A stretch of DNA of 64,000 nt. Origin: Ignavibacteriales bacterium (GTDB taxonomy: Bacteria > Bacteroidota > Ignavibacteria > Ignavibacteriales > Ignavibacteriaceae). The stretch spans positions 310,001 through 374,000 of the forward strand of contig JADJIH010000006.1 in NCBI GenBank assembly GCA_016707115.1, in the 5' to 3' direction. This document shows positions 51,638-61,952 of the stretch, piece by piece. The notes beneath the pieces were generated by a model. It was not told the DNA's origin, did not search any database, and saw only the letters and a program-made list of their open reading frames with translations. Position 1 is the stretch's first letter. Every line of letters starts with the position of its first letter. The position numbers and the translations under genes were made by a program.

Positions 51638-52812
51638 CAGCACTTTATTAAAAATGATTTTATAATTTCTTCATAATGAGCTTTATTTAATTCGTAAGTT
51701 GATTTTGGAGTTTCAAGTATCATAAGAATTTTTTTAGTCGGACACGAAAATTCGTACAATTGATAAATATTTTTGTTGTCGATCAGCTTATCCGAAAACC
51801 GCATTACACTTTTTGTTTCATCACGATTCTTTAAAACTTCATTAAAATAATTCTCAGCGGAATCTGTTGGAGCAATTGCTGCAAGAGAAATCCCTGCACC
51901 CATTTTACCGCTGATAAATTTTAGTCCGTTTAGTTTTTGCTTTACAAGATTTGATATTGTAATACTTCCAAGTTTTTTCCAGGTACTATCAAGAACAATT
52001 TCAAAATCATTTTCACTAATGCTAAACTTATGTGTTGAAACGTTTGGATCTTTACCGTTAAAAAACCTAAGAATAGATTCAGCATCAGTTATTTGTGGAT
52101 TCTTAGTCTGGATATTTAGACCTCTAACCTCTTTATGAACAAGACTATCAAACAAGTTTTTATCGCTAACATATTTATTATTTGCAACATCAAAATTAAA
52201 AACATCTTTAGAAGTTTTACTGGTTTTTGATGCAGGATAAAAAATGCTTGTTACAATAGCGGTATCAGAAATTACTGATACAACTTGCTCAGCTTCTTTA
52301 GATGATGTTTTAATTTTTGTGAACTGTCTGAATACAAGTTCGGACGAATATTGCTCAAGGGAGTAATACGAACTTCGGCTTAATTGAATAACATCTTTAG
52401 AATTAAATTCTTCAGTAATAACAGCAAACCTTCTAGAACCAGATTTTTTGAAATTAAGATTAAGATAACCATTTAACGATTCGTCTTTAAGAATAAGATT
52501 TAAATCCTTATCAACAATTGCAAATAAATTGTATATCGGATTTTGATTTTCAAGCAGTAGTGTGTAATAAGTAGCATTGTTGATTTCAATACTGTCAATA
52601 TCAATTTTATTATAAGTTTTTAACTCTGCATCAAATGTAAAAAGTCCATCTATTATTTTCTTGCTATTTTCATCACCACTTAATGAATTTTTGATGAGAG
52701 TTTTGATGGTTTCTCCATTTACAATAAACGGAGTTTCTTTCTGTTGTTCTTTGCAAGCAATCGCAAGTAATAATAAAAAGATAACTGATAAATTTGTTTT
52801 AAATCTGCGCAT
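51637..52812 (-). CDS. predicted lipoprotein of unknown function
   Basis: A 391-residue protein with signal peptide and lipobox 'LLLAIACKEQ' (Cys20). The mature part is acidic and Lys/Ser-rich with alternating strands ('FAIVDKDLNLILKDESLNGY', 'FAVITEEFNSKDVIQLS'). It ends 'EEIIKSFLIKC' with an unusual C-terminal Cys. No family recognised. It is first of a coupled three-gene unit with the EthD-like gene and sixA. Confidence 0.65.
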   Translation of the reverse strand: MRRFKTNLSVIFLLLLAIACKEQQKETPFIVNGETIKTLIKNSLSGDENSKKIIDGLFTFDAELKTYNKIDIDSIEINNATYYTLLLENQNPIYNLFAIVDKDLNLILKDESLNGYLNLNFKKSGSRRFAVITEEFNSKDVIQLSRSSYYSLEQYSSELVFRQFTKIKTSSKEAEQVVSVISDTAIVTSIFYPASKTSKTSKDVFNFDVANNKYVSDKNLFDSLVHKEVRGLNIQTKNPQITDAESILRFFNGKDPNVSTHKFSISENDFEIVLDSTWKKLGSITISNLVKQKLNGLKFISGKMGAGISLAAIAPTDSAENYFNEVLKNRDETKSVMRFSDKLIDNKNIYQLYEFSCPTKKILMILETPKSTYELNKAHYEEIIKSFLIKC

Positions 52813-52860
52813 TGTAACTCTTATTTCTTATCCCCAAAGATAAATAAATTATCTATAAGA

Positions 52861-53745
52861 CTAATCCAATATATTTTCTAAAATTGATTCCAAATCTGGA
52901 ACAGTTCCTTTTATTTGAGAAGGTATAAAATCTTTACTCAAAAGAAAAACACTACTATGGAAAACTCTATTATCAGGGGTTACAGCTTCTACAAACAAGT
53001 AATCAGGTTTTAGGATTTGTCTTTTTTCAATTTTAGTCCCATCGCCAATAGGTAAACCAGCATGAGTAACATTTTTATTATCTATTAATAGTTTTGCATT
53101 TGGTCTTAACAGGTATTCACCTTTGTACAATTTTTCTAATCGGTTGGAAACGGCATTCTTTAAATCAGGATATTCCAGATATTGAAGATCAGGATCATTT
53201 GGTTCTGCAAATCCAATAAACACCGCTGGATTTCCTTTATGCACAATAACCGGTGTGCCGTATTTTACTTTATTGTAAATGTCTTTTGCATCTTCCTTAC
53301 CAACTCTAACACAACCGTGAGATGATCTTTTAACTCCAAGATATTTGTAGTAGCTCTTTCCGGCAAGAGCATGAAAACCAACTCCCCAATTAAATGTCAT
53401 AAAGTGGAGCATAAGTGTGCTATCAAACTGAACTGAATGCCAGCGTTCAACTTTAAACTGAATTGCGAAAACACCTTCTTTGGTTTCGATTCCATCTTTT
53501 ACCCTGGCGGTTCCTGTGGAAACACCAAATGTTTTTATTGAATCAAATCGTGAATGCAGATATGCCATTTGAGTTTCAAGATTTACTTCGATGAAATAAT
53601 CTCCGGTTGTAAATAGTGTATCTTTTAAAGATGAGTAATTAATTTTATAATTTTTTATTTCATCATCCGTCGTTGATGAAGTATTTTTTTTATCATCAGC
53701 AAAGATTGAAACATACATTAAAATGATCAGTAAAACATTTTTCAT
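52861..53745 (-). CDS. L,D-transpeptidase (YkuD family)
   Basis: A 294-residue exported enzyme with a short signal peptide ('MKNVLLIILMYVSIFA'). The YkuD domain (about 48-165) has the catalytic 'SSHGCVRVGKEDA' with H143 and C145, preceded by 'LHFMTFNWGVGFHALAG'. It would form 3-3 cross-links in peptidoglycan or attach proteins to it. The C-terminal 120 residues are an uncharacterised extension. It starts seven bases after the uvrC stop. Confidence 0.87.
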   Translation of the reverse strand: MKNVLLIILMYVSIFADDKKNTSSTTDDEIKNYKINYSSLKDTLFTTGDYFIEVNLETQMAYLHSRFDSIKTFGVSTGTARVKDGIETKEGVFAIQFKVERWHSVQFDSTLMLHFMTFNWGVGFHALAGKSYYKYLGVKRSSHGCVRVGKEDAKDIYNKVKYGTPVIVHKGNPAVFIGFAEPNDPDLQYLEYPDLKNAVSNRLEKLYKGEYLLRPNAKLLIDNKNVTHAGLPIGDGTKIEKRQILKPDYLFVEAVTPDNRVFHSSVFLLSKDFIPSQIKGTVPDLESILENILD

Positions 53746-53752
53746 AAATAAA

Positions 53753-55570
53753 CTATTTGTTATTAAAATATTGTAAGAGTAATTCTGTTTTCTTTTTCCC
53801 GATAGTTTTCACTAAATCATCGGATGAAGCTTTCTTGATTGAATCAACACTGCCAAATGTCTCAAGAAGTTTTTTGGCTATTGAAACACCAATTCCTTTA
53901 ATATCGGTCAGTTCAGATTTTATCGTTCTTTTGCTTCTTCTCTCACGATGAAAAGTAATTGCAAATCTATGTGCTTCATCTCGCACTTGTTGAAGCAGCT
54001 TTAATCCCGAAGAGGTTTTAGGAATTAATTCCGGATCAGAATTGTTTGGTAAATAAACTTCTTCTAATCGCTTTGCAAGTCCGATAATATTATAGTTACT
54101 AAATCCAAGATTATCCAAAATCTCAACGGCACTGGAAAGTTGACCTTTACCACCATCAACCATAATTAAATCCGGCAACGGTTGAGCTTCTTCTTGTAAA
54201 CGAGTGTATCTTCTTTCAATAACTTCTCGCATACTGGAAAAATCATCAGGACCTTCAACAGTTTTGATGATAAATTTTCTATACAAACTTTTTTTAGGTT
54301 TGCCATCTTCAAACACAACCATACTTGCAACAGTGTCGGTTCCTTGTAAGTTTGAAATATCAAAACACTCAATCTTTCGTGGAAGAGTTTTTAATCTTAA
54401 ATCTCTTTGTAACGCAGAAACAGAATAAGAAACATTGCCAAGATTCTTCATCTTCTGTAATTGTATTTCTTTTAACTGAAGAATTGCATTTTCTTTACAC
54501 ATTTTAACCAATGATTTTAGATCGCCGCGCTGAGGAACAAATATTTTTGTTTTTCTGTTTGATTTCATTCTCAGCCATTCGGTAAGTGCATCGGAATCTT
54601 CTGGAGGGATTTCAACAATCACCTCACGCGGAATTTCAACCTGATCACCATAATAAAATTTTATTGCCGCAGAATATATGTTGGATAATTCTTCACCTTC
54701 CTCTATAGCAAGTTTAAGCTGCTTTTTACCAATCAACTTTCCTGAACGAATATTAAAAACAGCACAAGTTGAATCTTTACCTTCATACGCAACTGCAAAA
54801 ATATCTCTGTCTTCATCATCATCATTAACAATTTTTTGCTTGGATGAAATTGAGCTTAACTGATCAATCTTATCACGAAGTTCTGCTGCTTTTTCAAATT
54901 CAAGATTTTCAACCGCAGTTTGCATTCGGGATTTCAAATCTTTTATTAAATCATCCGTTTTACCTTTTAGAAGTTTTACAACCTCATCAACCATCTCGTT
55001 GTATTCTTTGGCGCTTACCAGGTTTTCGCAAGGCCCATCACATTTTTTTATATGATAATCCAGACAGACTTTAAATTTTTTATCCGCTATACTTTTTTCT
55101 GTTAGATCTAATTTGCAGCTGCGAATCTTAAAAATTTGATTTATCATTTTTAAAGAACCGCGCATGCTTCTTACATCTGTGTATGGACCAAAATATTTAG
55201 AGCCATCATTATAGACTTTTCTGGTAGGATAGATTCTTGGAAAAAGTTCGTTTGTTACTTTAATGAACGGAAAGGATTTATCATCCTTAAGAGTAACATT
55301 GTATCTCGGCATTAGTTCTTTGATCAGATTATTTTCAAGAATCAACGCTTCAAGTTCGCTATCCGTAACAACTAACTGAAGATCATCAATCTTGCTAACC
55401 ATAGCAATAGTTTTTGCTGAGCCGGGATTTTCCTGAAAATAACTTCTAACTCTGTTCCTTAGGTTCTTAGCTTTACCAACATAAATAACTTTACCATTTT
55501 TATTAATAAATTGATAAACGCCGGGAGAAGCTGGAAGATTTTTTAAGTTAGTTTCTAATTTAGAATTCAT
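53753..55570 (-). CDS. uvrC: excinuclease ABC subunit C
   Basis: A 605-residue nucleotide-excision-repair nuclease that makes the 3' and 5' cuts with UvrAB. The GIY-YIG domain (about 10-95) shows 'SPGVYQFINKNGKVIYVGKA'. A UVR motif (about 200-240, 'FEKAAELRDKIDQL') binds UvrB. The RNase H-like nuclease has 'IECFDISNLQGTDTVASMV' and 'LIMVDGGKGQLSSA'. Two helix-hairpin-helix motifs end the protein ('LTDIKGIGVSIAKKLLETFG'). Normal length. CCAAGG precedes the ATG. Confidence 0.97.
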   Translation of the reverse strand: MNSKLETNLKNLPASPGVYQFINKNGKVIYVGKAKNLRNRVRSYFQENPGSAKTIAMVSKIDDLQLVVTDSELEALILENNLIKELMPRYNVTLKDDKSFPFIKVTNELFPRIYPTRKVYNDGSKYFGPYTDVRSMRGSLKMINQIFKIRSCKLDLTEKSIADKKFKVCLDYHIKKCDGPCENLVSAKEYNEMVDEVVKLLKGKTDDLIKDLKSRMQTAVENLEFEKAAELRDKIDQLSSISSKQKIVNDDDEDRDIFAVAYEGKDSTCAVFNIRSGKLIGKKQLKLAIEEGEELSNIYSAAIKFYYGDQVEIPREVIVEIPPEDSDALTEWLRMKSNRKTKIFVPQRGDLKSLVKMCKENAILQLKEIQLQKMKNLGNVSYSVSALQRDLRLKTLPRKIECFDISNLQGTDTVASMVVFEDGKPKKSLYRKFIIKTVEGPDDFSSMREVIERRYTRLQEEAQPLPDLIMVDGGKGQLSSAVEILDNLGFSNYNIIGLAKRLEEVYLPNNSDPELIPKTSSGLKLLQQVRDEAHRFAITFHRERRSKRTIKSELTDIKGIGVSIAKKLLETFGSVDSIKKASSDDLVKTIGKKKTELLLQYFNNK

Positions 55571-55594
55571 TGCCTTGGGGTAACAAAATTCATT

Positions 55595-55630
55595 CCGCTG
55601 ATTTTTAATTATAATTTAACAAATCAGCGG
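55595..55630 (-). terminator. hairpin downstream of glgC
   Basis: CCGCTGATTT and AAATCAGCGG make a perfect 10-bp stem with a 16-base A/T loop between the glgC stop and uvrC start. The following minus-strand bases are T-rich. It probably terminates glgC, leaving uvrC to its own promoter. Confidence 0.6.
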
Positions 55631-55665
55631 ATATGAAGTCTGAAAATAGGATTTGTATCGAAAAT

Positions 55666-56907
55666 TTACTCTGGCAAAACAGTATTTTTTGCAATTACCA
55701 CAATACCGGTATCGGTTACGGTAAATTTTTTCTTATCGCCTTCAGGATCAAAGCCAACTTCGTAACCTTCCGGTATTATAACATTCTTATCAATAATTGC
55801 TCTGCGGATTCTTGCGTGTCTTCCAATGGTAACGTTATTCATTATTATTGAATCAGTGATATACGAGTAACTGTTTACTTTTACGTTTGATCCGAGTAAA
55901 GATCTTTCCACCAAACCTCCTGAAACGATTGTTCCGTCACAAACTAAAGAGTTAAGTGTTCTACCAACTCGTTCACCTTCGTGTGATACAGTTTTAGCAG
56001 GTGGATACTGATATTGATAAGTTCTTAACGGCCAGTCGGGGTCGTAAAGATTAAAATCAGGAATAACACTTATCAAATCCATATTTGCGGCGTAGTAACT
56101 ATCAAGCGTTCCAATATCTTTCCAGTAAGGTTGATTTTTTTTATTCTCATCAAGAAATTTATATGCAACAACTTTTAATCCAGCTTCAATCATATATGGA
56201 ATTACATGCTGACCAAAATCATGATTCTTAATCTTTTTGGATTCCATTTCTTGAAGAACTTGTTTTAAAACGCTTGCATTAAAAACATAAATACCCATAT
56301 TAACAAAAGAATAACCGGGTTTATCAGGTATCTGAGGCGGGTTAGCTGGTTTTTCCACAAATGAAAGCACATTATATTTATCATCAACACCAACAATTCC
56401 AAATCTACTTGCTTCATCTTTAGGTACTTCAATACAAGCAATTGAAAGATCTGCTGAAAGATCAATATGGTTATCAAGAAATTTTAGATAATCCATTTTG
56501 TAGATATGATCACCCCCAAGAATTAGAACCCACTTAGCTTTTTTATCAGAAAATAAATTTAAGTTTTGATGAATTGCATTCGCCGTTCCAAGATACCACT
56601 CGTTATTAAGCTTTCTTTGAGGCGGAATTGAGAAGATAAATTCACCAAGCTCGGGATTAAAAATGCTCCAGGCTTCATAAAGGTGCATGTTAAGTGAATC
56701 AGATTTGTACTGCGTTAATACATAAACTCTTCTGAAACCAGAGTTAAGACAGTTAGAAAGAGCAAAGTCTATTATCCTGTATTTTCCACCAAATGGAACC
56801 GCAGGTTTACTTCTTACAGCAGTTAGTGGATGAAGTCTTTCACCTTGACCACCTGCCAAAATTACTGTAACAGTATCTCTTAAAATTGATGAACCGGGTG
56901 AGATCAT
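55666..56907 (-). CDS. glgC: glucose-1-phosphate adenylyltransferase
   Basis: A 413-residue ADP-glucose pyrophosphorylase, first committed step of glycogen synthesis. The nucleotide-binding loop is 'LAGGQGERLHPLTAVRSKPA', then 'VPFGGKYRIIDFALSNCLN'. 'WVLILGGDHIYKMDY' and 'SFVEKPANPP' are substrate regions. The C-terminal left-handed beta-helix (about 300-405) carries 'RIRRAIIDKNVIIPEGYEVG'. The start has a strong AAGGAGAG. No glgA or glgB lies in the window. Confidence 0.95.
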   Translation of the reverse strand: MISPGSSILRDTVTVILAGGQGERLHPLTAVRSKPAVPFGGKYRIIDFALSNCLNSGFRRVYVLTQYKSDSLNMHLYEAWSIFNPELGEFIFSIPPQRKLNNEWYLGTANAIHQNLNLFSDKKAKWVLILGGDHIYKMDYLKFLDNHIDLSADLSIACIEVPKDEASRFGIVGVDDKYNVLSFVEKPANPPQIPDKPGYSFVNMGIYVFNASVLKQVLQEMESKKIKNHDFGQHVIPYMIEAGLKVVAYKFLDENKKNQPYWKDIGTLDSYYAANMDLISVIPDFNLYDPDWPLRTYQYQYPPAKTVSHEGERVGRTLNSLVCDGTIVSGGLVERSLLGSNVKVNSYSYITDSIIMNNVTIGRHARIRRAIIDKNVIIPEGYEVGFDPEGDKKKFTVTDTGIVVIAKNTVLPE

Positions 56908-57027
56908 ATACTCTCCTTAAATTTGCACTAAAATATATTGAATTATCGTTTGTTTGGCAATTAAACAAATGGTTAAATTATTTTTGGTTAATGTAAATAA
57001 TTTTTAATTAGAAAGTATTTCAGGTCT

Positions 57028-58680
57028 ATGATACTCAAATTAAGGAATATATTCACAGTAGTTTTACTCGTTTTTTCATCTGTAACATTTACTCAGAATT
57101 TCTCACACAATGTAGCAGCAAATAATAAAAAATATTTTGTAAGTGATTTGCAAAAGCAAGCAGATATACTGCATTATTACCTTATTATTGATTTGAATAC
57201 TGAGGAAAAGATACTGAATGGAACTGCAAAACTAATGGCAACTAAAAATCTTAAACTGGATCTCAATTCTGAACTTGAACTCAACCTATATGATAATCTG
57301 ATTGTATCAAGCATAAAGGTTAACGGTTCTAATGCAGAGTATTCCAGAAACAAAAACAGATTATTTATAAAATCTGAAGAAGTGTTAAGTGATACTTTTA
57401 ATATTGAGATACGTTATAATGGTACTCCTCAAAAAGGCGGATTTGATGGATTTGTTTTTGGTGAAGTAAACGGAAAATCTTTAGTATATAATATTAGTGA
57501 ACCAATCTATGCTCCAACCTGGTTCCCATGTGATGATGACCCATCAGATAAAGCATTACTTGATATTGAAATTACAAATGATTCGCAGTTTGTTTCTGTA
57601 TCAAATGGAAATCTGATTGGTGTTGAAGTAAAAGGAGATAAAAAGACTTATCATTATAAAACTGTTTATCCAATCTCAACATATCTTGTAGCTGTGTATT
57701 CTGCACCATACAAATCTTTTTATGATGTATATAAAGGTTTAGATGGAAATGATTCAATGAAGATTGAATATTACGTTATGCCTGAACATTTTGAAGAATC
57801 AAGGATTGATTTTGCTGACCATCTGGATATGATGAAAACGCTTTCAGAAATTTTTGGTGAATATCCTTTCATAAAAGAAAAATACGGCGTTGCGGAATTC
57901 TTGTGGAATTACGGTGCGATGGAAAACCAGACTATAACTGGAATTGGTTATGCCTTTGTAGGCGGTTATGACTTTTTCAAGGATACTTATGTTCATGAAT
58001 TAGCGCATCATTGGTGGGGTAACTCGGTTGGACCAAAAACCTGGAACGACATTTGGCTTAATGAGGGATTCGCAACTTATTCAGAAGCACTTTATGCGGA
58101 AGCAAAGCATGGTAAGGACGCTCTAATTTCTAAAATGCAAAGTAAGTTCAGTGATAATTTTCGTGGTACTCTTTATGCTCCAAAAGATCTTTTTGGTGAA
58201 ACTGTATATGAAAAAGGTGCATGGGTGCTTCATATGTTAAGATATGAAATAGGGGATAGCAGTTTCTTTAAATCTCTGCATAACTACTACGATCTTTATA
58301 AATACTCAAATGCTTCCGTAGAAGATTTTAAGTTAGTTTGTGAGAGTGTTTCCGGAATTAATCTCGATAAATTTTTTGATCAATGGATTTACACAGGCAC
58401 GGATAACATTTTTTGTTCATATACTTTTGAAATATTAAAAACTGAAGATGGAAGCGAATGTACAGTGAAACTATTTCAGGAACCTCAAGGTTATGAGGAA
58501 TTTCACTTCCCACTTGAGATAAAATTTGATTTTTTTGATGGTTCTTCCAAAATACAAAAGGTTTATATTAATGAAAAAGAAGAAGAGTTTGAATTCAATT
58601 TCGATCTAGAAATTCAAAATATTCATTTAGATCCTGAATCAAGATTGCTTGGCACATTTGAAAAGTCTTATTCACGTTAA
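57028..58680 (+). CDS. exported M1-family aminopeptidase
   Basis: A 550-residue zinc metallopeptidase with a signal peptide ('ILKLRNIFTVVLLVFSSVTF'). The zinc site H323-E-x-x-H327 plus E346 (18 residues on) is intact, and 'GAMENQT' is the aminopeptidase GxMEN motif. A beta N-domain precedes and a short helical part follows; the long C-terminal domain of PepN is absent. It would remove N-terminal residues from peptides in the periplasm or outside. It is divergent from glgC across 120 bases, which should hold both promoters. Confidence 0.92.
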   Translation: MILKLRNIFTVVLLVFSSVTFTQNFSHNVAANNKKYFVSDLQKQADILHYYLIIDLNTEEKILNGTAKLMATKNLKLDLNSELELNLYDNLIVSSIKVNGSNAEYSRNKNRLFIKSEEVLSDTFNIEIRYNGTPQKGGFDGFVFGEVNGKSLVYNISEPIYAPTWFPCDDDPSDKALLDIEITNDSQFVSVSNGNLIGVEVKGDKKTYHYKTVYPISTYLVAVYSAPYKSFYDVYKGLDGNDSMKIEYYVMPEHFEESRIDFADHLDMMKTLSEIFGEYPFIKEKYGVAEFLWNYGAMENQTITGIGYAFVGGYDFFKDTYVHELAHHWWGNSVGPKTWNDIWLNEGFATYSEALYAEAKHGKDALISKMQSKFSDNFRGTLYAPKDLFGETVYEKGAWVLHMLRYEIGDSSFFKSLHNYYDLYKYSNASVEDFKLVCESVSGINLDKFFDQWIYTGTDNIFCSYTFEILKTEDGSECTVKLFQEPQGYEEFHFPLEIKFDFFDGSSKIQKVYINEKEEEFEFNFDLEIQNIHLDPESRLLGTFEKSYSR

Positions 58681-58744
58681 ATGATGAATATGTTTTATTT
58701 CTTTTTGCATATCAGTAAATTTCTAAAAACAATATTGATACTTT

Positions 58745-59467
58745 GTGAATAAAACTTATCTTTTCATTTCCGATATACATCTTGGACTTCAATCCAAAGA
58801 AATTGAAGACAAAAAAGAAAAACTACTCGTAAAGTTTTTAGAGTTTGCTAAATCCAACTGCGATGAACTCTTTATTGCCGGGGATCTTTTTGATTTCTGG
58901 TTTGAGTATAAAAGAGTTTATCAGAAGGGAAATTATAGAACTTTAACTGCTTTGAGGAATCTAACTGATGCTGGAATTAAAGTTCATTATTTTATTGGAA
59001 ATCACGATTTCTTTCATAAAGATTTTTTTGAAAACGAAATAGGTGTAATTCTTTATCATGATGGAAAAGAATTTCTATTAAATGGCAAAAAGTTTTATGT
59101 AGGGCATGGAGATGGCCTTGTTAAGAATGATATGGGTTATAATATTTTAAAGAAGATTTTAAGAAATCATTTTACGCAATGGTTATATGGATTACTTCAC
59201 CCTGATTTAGGTGTTGGGTTAGCAAGCAGAACTAGTAAATCAAGTCGTGATTATACTACAAAGAAAGATTACGGTGAAGAAGATGGTTTATTTGATGCAG
59301 CAAAATCAAAAATAGATAAAGGAAACGATTTTGTATTGTTCGGGCATCTACACAAGAGATGTTTTAACAATTATAAAAACGGAGTTTATATAAATTTAGG
59401 TTCCTGGATTGATAAACCTTGTTATGGAAAGTTTACAGACAATTTTGAAATTATAGACTGGAATTAA
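58745..59467 (+). CDS. lpxH: UDP-2,3-diacylglucosamine hydrolase
   Basis: A 240-residue calcineurin-like phosphoesterase of lipid A synthesis (UDP-2,3-diacylglucosamine to lipid X + UMP), at the inner membrane. Metal motifs are 'ISDIHLG', 'AGDLFDFWFEY', 'IGNHDFF', 'GHGDGLV' and 'FGHLHKRC'. The FDFWFE pattern is typical of LpxH rather than other phosphoesterases. The start is GTG. It shows the organism makes lipid A. The class A PBP gene follows after 15 bases. Confidence 0.9.
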   Translation: MNKTYLFISDIHLGLQSKEIEDKKEKLLVKFLEFAKSNCDELFIAGDLFDFWFEYKRVYQKGNYRTLTALRNLTDAGIKVHYFIGNHDFFHKDFFENEIGVILYHDGKEFLLNGKKFYVGHGDGLVKNDMGYNILKKILRNHFTQWLYGLLHPDLGVGLASRTSKSSRDYTTKKDYGEEDGLFDAAKSKIDKGNDFVLFGHLHKRCFNNYKNGVYINLGSWIDKPCYGKFTDNFEIIDWN

Positions 59468-59482
59468 AAGAGTTTTTAGATT

Positions 59483-61709
59483 ATGGCTAAAACAAATATC
59501 AAACGTAGTAACAACAAAAAAAATAAGTGGATTATTTGGGGTACGATTACATTTATCTTTTTAGCTTTAACTATTTATACAATTAGCGGACTGCCTTCAC
59601 TTGATGAGCTTGAAAATCCTAAACCTGTTCTTGCTAGCAGAGTTTTTTCTGCAGATGGTGAGTTAATAGGACAATTTTTTATTGAAAACAGAATTGAAAC
59701 TGATATTGATAGCCTTCCTCCTTATGTGCTAAAAGCATTAATATCTACTGAAGACAGAAATTTTTATGATCATTGGGGTGTTGATGTACCAAGATTCTTT
59801 AAAGCAATGGTAAAAAATCTTTTCTCTCTTTCTCTTCGTGAAGGTGCAAGTACAATTACACAGCAGCTTGCCAAAAACCTTTATGCTCTTAAAGAAGGTA
59901 GGGAAAATGTTCTTGATAAAGCAGTTAGAAAAGTACGTGAGTGGATTTCAGCAATTCAAATCGAAAAAACTTTTACCAAAAATGAAATAGCTGAATTATA
60001 TCTTAACGTTTCATACTTTGGAAGAAGTGCTTATGGAATTGAATCAGCATCAAAAGTATATTTTAATAAGCGTGCTAAAGATTTAACGCTTCCGGAAGCT
60101 GCATTATTTGTTGCATTACTAAAATCCTCTGTTAACTATGATCCGGTTGCAAGATATGAAACTGCTTTGCAAAGACGCAACCAGGTGATGTACAATATGG
60201 TTGATACTGATATGCTCAGTGAAGATGAATATAACAGGTTAAAACAACAGCCGATTCAGCTTGCATCTGAAAGATTGAGTCACGTAAAATCTGAAGCTCC
60301 GCATTTTTTTAGAATACATTCGCCAGCAGATGACTACACTTGCAGATAAATACGGATACGATCTATATCGGGATGGACTAAATATTTATACTTCACTTGA
60401 TATGAGAATGCAGAGAATAGCAAATCGCTCAGCTAAAAAGCACATTACCGAGTATCAAACTCTTTTTGATAAAAACTGGAGTTGGGATCGGAATAAAAGT
60501 TTACTCAGTGATTTAGTTGACAGAGCAATTAAAGATGATCCCAGATATAAAACCGCAACTTCTAAAGAAGGTAAAGCAAAAGTTTATAATAGACTTAAAT
60601 ATAATCTGGATTTTATTGACTCTGTAAAAAAAGTTGCACAGTCGGTTGAAGTTGGTTTTGTTGTGCTGGATCCAAAAACAGGTATGATCAAAGCACTTGT
60701 TGGCGGTGAAAATCAGGATTTTGGAAGAGGACTTAATCACGTTACAGGAATTAAGAGACAACCTGGTTCATCATTTAAACCATTTGTATATGCTACAGCG
60801 ATTGAGAATGGATACTATCCCGCAAGTACAGTTTTAAATCAGCAATTTAATTTTAATGGATGGTCACCATCAAATGCCGGAGGAGACTACAGCGGATATG
60901 AAACATTACGCTGGGGATTAGCAAACTCAGTTAACGTTATTGCAGGCAGATTAACAATAAGTGATATGGCGCCTCCATATCAAGTTGTTAAGTTTACCCA
61001 GAGAATGGGAATAAAATCTCACATGGATGCTTATCCATCAATAGCGCTTGGCACTGTTGAAGTTACTCCGCTTGAGATGGTTTCTGCAATGGGAACATTT
61101 GTTAATTCGGGTGTTCACATTGATCCTATATCAATATTAAAAATTGAAGACAGAAACGGAATTGTTCTGGACGAATTTGTTCCTGAGTCTGTTCAGGCAA
61201 TTTCTCCACAAACATCTTCCATTATAGTAGACATGATGACTGATGTAATAAATTACGGAACCGGTGCTGGAGTTAGAAGATATTTTCAATATCCTGCAGC
61301 AGGAAAAACCGGAACAACACAAAAATTTTCTGATGCCTGGTTTGTTGGTGTCACTCCAGATTTAGTCGCCGGAGCCTGGGTTGGATTTGATGATCACCGT
61401 GTTAAATTTACAAACTGGTATGGACAGGGAGGACGTGCAGCTTTACCAATTTGGGCGATGTTTATGGAAGGTGCATATAAAGAATTAAAACTTCCATTAA
61501 AATATTTTACTCTTGCTGAAGGCGTTGAGATGGCTACATTCTGTAAAGAAAGTATGAACCTCGGTGATGCAAAATTAGCAACAGATGCTTGTCCGGAAAC
61601 TTATTCAGATCTGATAGATGCCAGTAAGATGCCAGGTTACTGTGAAATTCACAGCGGCAGAGGTGGAAGAATTATTCATGAAAATAAGGAAGGCGATAGT
61701 CAATGGTAA
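59483..61709 (+). pseudogene. class A penicillin-binding protein (PBP1A type), split by a one-base frameshift
   Basis: Two frames make one protein of about 740 residues. Frame one (59483-60349) has a transmembrane anchor (about 17-36) and the GT51 glycosyltransferase: 'ALISTEDRNFYDHWGVD', 'REGASTITQQLAKNLY', 'EIAELYLNVSYFGRSAYGI'. Frame two (to 61709) has the transpeptidase: 'RQPGSSFKPFVYATAI' (SxxK), the SxN-type 'WGLANSVNVIAG' and 'AAGKTGTTQKFSDAWFVG' (KTG). Removing one T from the run of seven (60304-60310) joins them as 'PHFLEYIRQQMTTLADKYG', which is the normal family wording. So it is a homopolymer sequencing error or a recent mutation. It would build and cross-link peptidoglycan. Confidence 0.9.
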
Positions 61710-61712
61710 GTT

Positions 61713-61793
61713 TAATTAAGAATTTATAATTTAGAATTAAAAATGAAAAATATTTAAATTTTTAGTTTCTAAAATCCAAATTCATAATTCTTT
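61713..61793. repeat. degenerate heptamers between the PBP gene and tRNA-Leu
   Basis: TAATTAA, GAATTTA, TAATTTA, GAATTAA, AAATGAA run in step (61713-61747). AAATTCA and TAATTCT, which resemble their reverse complement, appear before the tRNA. No gene lies between. The pattern resembles the arrays at the four-helix-bundle cassettes but is so AT-rich that chance is a serious alternative. Confidence 0.35.
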
Positions 61794-61796
61794 TTT

Positions 61797-61880
61797 GCCC
61801 GAATGGCGGAATTGGTAGACGCGCTAGGTTCAGGGTCTAGTGGATGTACTTCCGTGGGGGTTCGAGTCCCCCTTCGGGCA
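61797..61880 (+). tRNA. tRNA-Leu (anticodon CAG)
   Basis: GCCCGAA (61797-61803) pairs with TTCGGGC (61873-61879), giving the acceptor stem. The anticodon stem-loop CTAGG-TTCAGGG-TCTAG has CAG at positions 34-36. There is a long class II variable arm and the T-loop 'GGTTCGAGTCC'. The 3' CCA is not encoded. It lies between the PBP gene and the GH92 gene. Confidence 0.95.
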
Positions 61881-61952
61881 CAAATTCTTTATTATTTTCT
61901 TCACTTATTACTTCTTTAAGTTTCTAATAGATCACAATATAATGAGTTAGAA

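Noticed and set aside
60330..61709. Separate transpeptidase gene
   Set aside because: It has no signal or anchor of its own and continues the upstream glycosyltransferase frame after removal of one T.
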